6,271 nucleotides of DNA from CAYRQP01 sp964426545. Its GTDB lineage: Bacteria; Fermentibacterota; Fermentibacteria; Fermentibacterales; JCC-6. The position numbers and the translations under genes are program-made. Below the pieces are notes generated by a model that saw nothing but the letters and a program-made list of their open reading frames with translations, had not been told where the DNA came from and did not search any database. The stretch's first letter is position 1; every line of letters starts with the position of its first letter. The stretch is from contig CAYRQP010000037.1 in the NCBI GenBank assembly GCA_964426545.1, forward strand, positions 1 through 6,271, in the 5' to 3' direction. Shown here piece by piece: positions 4,601 to 6,271 of this stretch.

Positions 4601-6271
4601 TCTGAAAGTCTATGACAGCAATACTAACTTCGGATGGAGTGAGACATTCAGCATATCTCCGGGTGAAGTAATAAATATCACCAAGCCGAATGTATCCACT
4701 GAGTGGATGCATTACTCCACAGGGAATCTCATTGCCTGGGATACAACTGGTATGGCAGGCAGTACGGTGGATATAGAAATTTATCAGGGTGGGGTGTTTC
4801 TCGAAACTCTCACATCAACAACGGAAAACGACGGTTCGTGGACTCTCGATAACATCATTCCTGATACATGGGGAACCGGTGCCGACTATCAGATTTACAT
4901 AATCGACAATTACGGTGACTGGGGCTGGAGTGAAGATTTCACAGTAGTTGAATCTTCGGGTCAGGAAGTCATAACAATAACCGACCCGAACATCGCAACG
5001 ATTTGGACACACTTCGAGACGGATAAGCCGATACAGTGGCAGTATCCCGTCCGTAATGGTGCCGAATCAGGCGACAGGGTCGACATATCACTCTATGACG
5101 GTGAAACCCTGGTTGAAACACTATTCACGGATATAGACAACGATGGTTCCTGTACTTATGCAGGTCCCGTACCGATGGACTGGGTTCCCGGAACCGATTA
5201 CAGAATCTATGTTGAGGACAATCTTACTAATTACGGCTGGAGTGTTGCATTTAACATAGAAGCCACATCAGGCGCAGAGATAATCACCATTACTCAGCCC
5301 GATACCACCACAGTATGGACGCATTACTTCGAAGGAGCAACAGTCGAGTGGGAATATCCCCTGATACTTTCCGGCGACAGCGTGCAGATAGAACTATGGA
5401 AAGACAATCAGAGCTCTTTCGTGGCGGACTTCAGCACCGGCTGGGTCGTCAATACAGGCAGTTTTACATACGGTGATGTAATTCCTCCCGAATGGGAGCT
5501 GGACAATGATTATCAGATCAAGATAATCGACAATCTCGATAATTACGGCAGCAGCGGGAAGTTTGCAATAGAGCCGGCGGGAATCATCGAGATAACCGAG
5601 CCTGACTCTTCTACTGACTGGATGCACTACTCTACCAGCAATGAGATTGCCTGGGACACAACGGGGCTTCACAGCACAACGGTTAATATTATCCTCTATA
5701 AAGGTGGAGTACTATTCGAAACCCTTGCAGAAGGAACCAGCAATGACGGGTTATGGACTTTGGATGGAATAGTACCGGATACCTGGGAAACGGGTACTGA
5801 CTATCAAATCTACATAATAGACAATTATGATGACTGGGGCTGGAGTGAAGAGTTCTCTGTGGTGGAAACTTCCGGTCAGGAGATTGTTACAGTTACAGAC
5901 CCAAGCGCATCAACCGTCTGGACACATTTCGAAACAGACCTTCCTGTAAACTGGGAGTATCCTGCAATACTCGAAACTCTTCAGGGTGACAGCGTGAGTA
6001 TAGTTCTTTACAACGATGAGACTCTTGTGGATACCCTCAAAAAAGCAACTTATAACGATGGCTCATGGACATATACCGAAGTTGTGCCAATGACATGGGA
6101 ACCCGGAATCGCATATCGCCTTATCATAGAAGATGATGCTGGTAACTTCGGCTGGAGCGAGTACTTCGAAGTCGCATCGGCGGCAGCAGAGATTATTACT
6201 GTAACCGAACCGACAGCAGAAACAGTCTGGCAGCATCTCGAAACAAACACTCTCGTCGAATGGGAATATCC
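1566..6271 (+). CDS. Giant secreted modular protein: FG-GAP propeller plus Ig-like stalk (3'-partial)
   Basis: The frame is open from ATG 1566 to the window end, 1,568 codons plus two bases, with no stop; the C-terminus lies outside. Residues 1-19 are a signal peptide. Residues 24-63 form a W/G-rich collar (TDWSAGDG, WGRQF, NWSGIPGELFLS). Residues 77-424 are seven FG-GAP/VCBS-like repeats with Ca2+-type D-x-D-G-D loops, a predicted seven-bladed propeller. Residues 424-524 are a linker module, and from 529 there are at least eleven Ig-like domains of about 98-107 residues, similar to the Kre9/KNH-like N-terminal family. The sequence is acidic and rich in W, Y, T and D, as expected for an extracellular protein. 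The likely role is a surface adhesin or stalk with a propeller head; this is inference, and the ligand is unknown. Anchoring cannot be seen; a C-terminal sorting signal (for example type IX) is one guess. It has its own strong ribosome site and is separated from the ATPase gene by palindromes, so it is probably transcribed alone. Confidence 0.9.
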   Translation, partial: MPHRFLICVLIFATAITYADTAMQTDWSAGDGLCGPDTKWGRQFDNSEGVNWSGIPGELFLSLEFITPVETAVTAGFAGADFCSPGDFDGDGYMDILITGSSSNTIAWWRNVDGTGTIWTKQTIDSAFDGASCCYAADIDFDGDMDAVGTSPELNTLAWWENENSLGTVWTQHIINDSLPLLAVDFCFAADFGFDTDMDVLASSSTEGWIYWWENRDSTGTNGWQPHFVDTDAYGISCSYAADINGDSNIDVIGTLENDNKVTWWEDLYGHGTQWEEHLIMGLFDGASFCYPGDIDGDTDIDILATAEIGNKIVWLENLNDLGTSWNVHTIDAAFAGADNCYLADMDADGDLDVLGTSASGEVIWWENDDGTGTAWTEHIVTVSFSGACCTKAADFDGNGISDVVSVAETGGKVSWWDILEYSAEGTLESSILSIPLIPGARIDWGNITWNDTLPNGTEFTVQVRASADSLLLGDWSEEITVSGTKLSAYFDSDWSYFQYRALQRTADPQDTPQLSDITIEWTINGGEVMTVTSPDSTTVWEHFQTGYTIEWLCAGSLDNPKSLPGDTVSITLYNNDLFVDTLISVTSNDSTWTMTEMVQGVWTPDSNYTVKVEDELGNFGVSEQFEITNVSGQNVITVTAPATGAVWEHYEENTEVLWEYPAILAGDSIAIEIYHQGGIFLGTYAGWTVNDGEYIRSEGIDPSWGAGDDYTLKVFDKYGNYGWSGEFSIDSTDILEIFEPNGMTEWVQYQPNLSIEWEESEGETVRFELYLQDEFVETLATEVPNTGEWTYPGPVSGDWEPSEEYSIKAVDSYGDWGWSEYFLIVYSEGEEIISVTDPDTSTVWVQLETDLPIAWEYPSRVGTLSGDSVSITLFEGANLVDILASSTANDGYWVFEDNVSTAWVAGSKYRIYIEDNLANYGWSENFTIEEPSGQEIITVIAPTAATNWEHYETETEVLWEYPSILYGDSIKIDIYREGSLAGTYADWTVNDGEYIRTEGINPDWLDGHNFSLKVYDSNTNFGWSETFSISPGEVINITKPNVSTEWMHYSTGNLIAWDTTGMAGSTVDIEIYQGGVFLETLTSTTENDGSWTLDNIIPDTWGTGADYQIYIIDNYGDWGWSEDFTVVESSGQEVITITDPNIATIWTHFETDKPIQWQYPVRNGAESGDRVDISLYDGETLVETLFTDIDNDGSCTYAGPVPMDWVPGTDYRIYVEDNLTNYGWSVAFNIEATSGAEIITITQPDTTTVWTHYFEGATVEWEYPLILSGDSVQIELWKDNQSSFVADFSTGWVVNTGSFTYGDVIPPEWELDNDYQIKIIDNLDNYGSSGKFAIEPAGIIEITEPDSSTDWMHYSTSNEIAWDTTGLHSTTVNIILYKGGVLFETLAEGTSNDGLWTLDGIVPDTWETGTDYQIYIIDNYDDWGWSEEFSVVETSGQEIVTVTDPSASTVWTHFETDLPVNWEYPAILETLQGDSVSIVLYNDETLVDTLKKATYNDGSWTYTEVVPMTWEPGIAYRLIIEDDAGNFGWSEYFEVASAAAEIITVTEPTAETVWQHLETNTLVEWEY
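1794..2837 (+). repeat. Seven FG-GAP/VCBS-like repeats (predicted beta-propeller)
   Basis: Seven protein repeats begin at residues 77, 128, 179, 234, 284, 335 and 385 (nt 1794, 1947, 2100, 2265, 2415, 2568, 2718), spaced 50-55 residues. Each has an F-x-G-A-like start, a strand with cysteine, an acidic loop such as GDFDGDGYMD (86-95) or ADMDADGDLD, then V/I-L-G-T and a WWEN-type motif, often followed by GTxW. Seven units is a natural closed propeller number. The loops resemble EF-hand-like Ca2+ sites known from integrin-type repeats; blade 3 (ADFGFDTDMD) and blade 7 (ADFDGNGISD) are less regular. Confidence 0.82.
2835..3137 (+). other. Linker module between propeller and Ig-like array
   Basis: Residues 424-524 read as one beta-rich module: GTLESSI (426-432), then IDWGNITW, PNGTEFTVQVRAS, SGTKLS, YFQYRAL (QYR at 499-501) and TPQLSDITIEW ending at 522. 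Modules of this pattern (an SSI start, a WG-x-I-x-W strand, QxR and a QYR-x-L plus TP-x-L-x-D ending) are common in large bacterial exoproteins and look like a jelly-roll fold. No binding residues can be assigned. Confidence 0.5.
3150..4061 (+). repeat. Super-repeat 1 (domains C-A-B)
   Basis: This unit is 304 residues. Domain C (3150) has the longer loop before PGDTVSI. Domain A (3471) has EVLWEYP and VNDGEYIRSEG. Domain B (3768) is the most divergent B copy (EWVQYQPN, SIEWEES), but it ends in the B signature YGDWGWSEYF. Confidence 0.65.
4062..4967 (+). repeat. Super-repeat 2 (domains C-A-B)
   Basis: This unit is 302 residues. Domain C (4062) starts with VTDP and has WEYPSRVGTLSGDSVSI. Domain A (4374) has EVLWEYP and VNDGEYIRTEG, almost as in super-repeat 1. 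Domain B (4668) has WMHYST, IAWDTTG, SWTLDNIIPDTW and IDNYGDWGWSE. Confidence 0.7.
4968..5882 (+). repeat. Super-repeat 3 (domains C-A-B)
   Basis: This unit is 305 residues. Domain C (4968) starts ITDP and has the long loop before SGDRVDI. Domain A (5280) has VEWEYP without the long loop and a divergent middle (FSTGWVVNTGSF). Domain B (5583) has WMHYST, IAWDTTG, LWTLDGIVPDTW and DWGWSE, close to B of super-repeat 2. Confidence 0.7.
5883..6271 (+). repeat. Super-repeat 4, cut by the window end (C then start of A)
   Basis: Domain C (5883) starts VTDP and has WEYPAILETLQGDSVSI with the long loop. After the C-to-A linker the next domain starts at 6192 and is truncated at WEYP. The order predicts that it is an A domain with VNDGEY-like sequence just past the window. 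Confidence 0.55.

Larger units (their letters stand above)
3150..6271 (+). repeat. Array of at least eleven Ig-like (Kre9/KNH-like) domains
   Basis: Domains begin at nt 3150, 3471, 3768, 4062, 4374, 4668, 4968, 5280, 5583, 5883 and 6192, that is residues 529, 636, 735, 833, 937, 1035, 1135, 1239, 1340, 1440 and 1543. The last is cut by the window end. The shared pattern is II-x-V-T-x-P, x-W-x-H-x-E, I-x-WEYP, SGDSV-x-I-x-LY, TL, NDG-x-W, P-x-x-W-x-x-G-x-DY-x-I, D-N-x-x-NYGWSE-x-F-x-I. This resembles the Ig-like Kre9/KNH N-terminal family seen in tandem in bacterial surface proteins. Codons have drifted between copies, so the duplications are not recent. The domains probably form an extended stalk. 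Confidence 0.82.

Noticed and set aside
3074..6250. Open frames of 65-93 codons across the Ig-like array, mostly minus strand
   Set aside because: The similar shadows recur because the underlying domains repeat. None shows an independent start site or recognisable product.

Overview
This is bacterial DNA holding two protein-coding genes on the + strand and a repeat-rich intergenic region between them. The standard bacterial code fits, with Shine-Dalgarno sites and no in-frame stop through 1,568 codons. A large exported protein that combines a Ca2+-loop propeller with an Ig-like stalk recalls Gram-negative FCB-type or candidate-phylum bacteria such as Cloacimonadota, Fermentibacteria or Fibrobacterota. 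That placement comes from architecture alone and is tentative. No rRNA, tRNA, transposase or CRISPR array is visible.

Region 1-140 has no recognisable gene. It carries a repeat (40-78) that recurs at 1359-1398, and a perfect TTGACA box. Region 174-1334 encodes an AAA+ ATPase with a C-terminal DUF4143-type region (COG1373-like). Its Walker motifs are intact, but its start is ambiguous: family-like sequence continues upstream of the first usable start codon. Region 1335-1565 holds two near-identical 21-bp palindromes, a tandem 13-bp repeat and a very A+T-rich leader.

Region 1566-6271 is one giant open reading frame that runs off the window (1,568 codons plus 2 bases seen). It encodes a secreted modular protein: signal peptide, short N-terminal collar, seven FG-GAP/VCBS-like repeats (a predicted seven-bladed beta-propeller), a jelly-roll-like linker module, then at least eleven Ig-like domains of the Kre9/KNH-like type. 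The Ig-like domains follow a three-domain super-repeat (C-A-B) of about 302-305 residues, so the array probably grew by duplication of a trimer. It looks like a cell-surface or secreted adhesin or stalk protein, though the ligand cannot be read from the sequence.

The two genes show no sign of working together. Sampled lines of the ATPase gene are clearly more A+T-rich than sampled lines of the giant gene, and related repeats sit on both sides of the ATPase gene. It may therefore be a mobile or acquired cassette. The most useful leads are the super-repeat, the cysteine belt in the propeller, and the repeats bracketing the ATPase gene.
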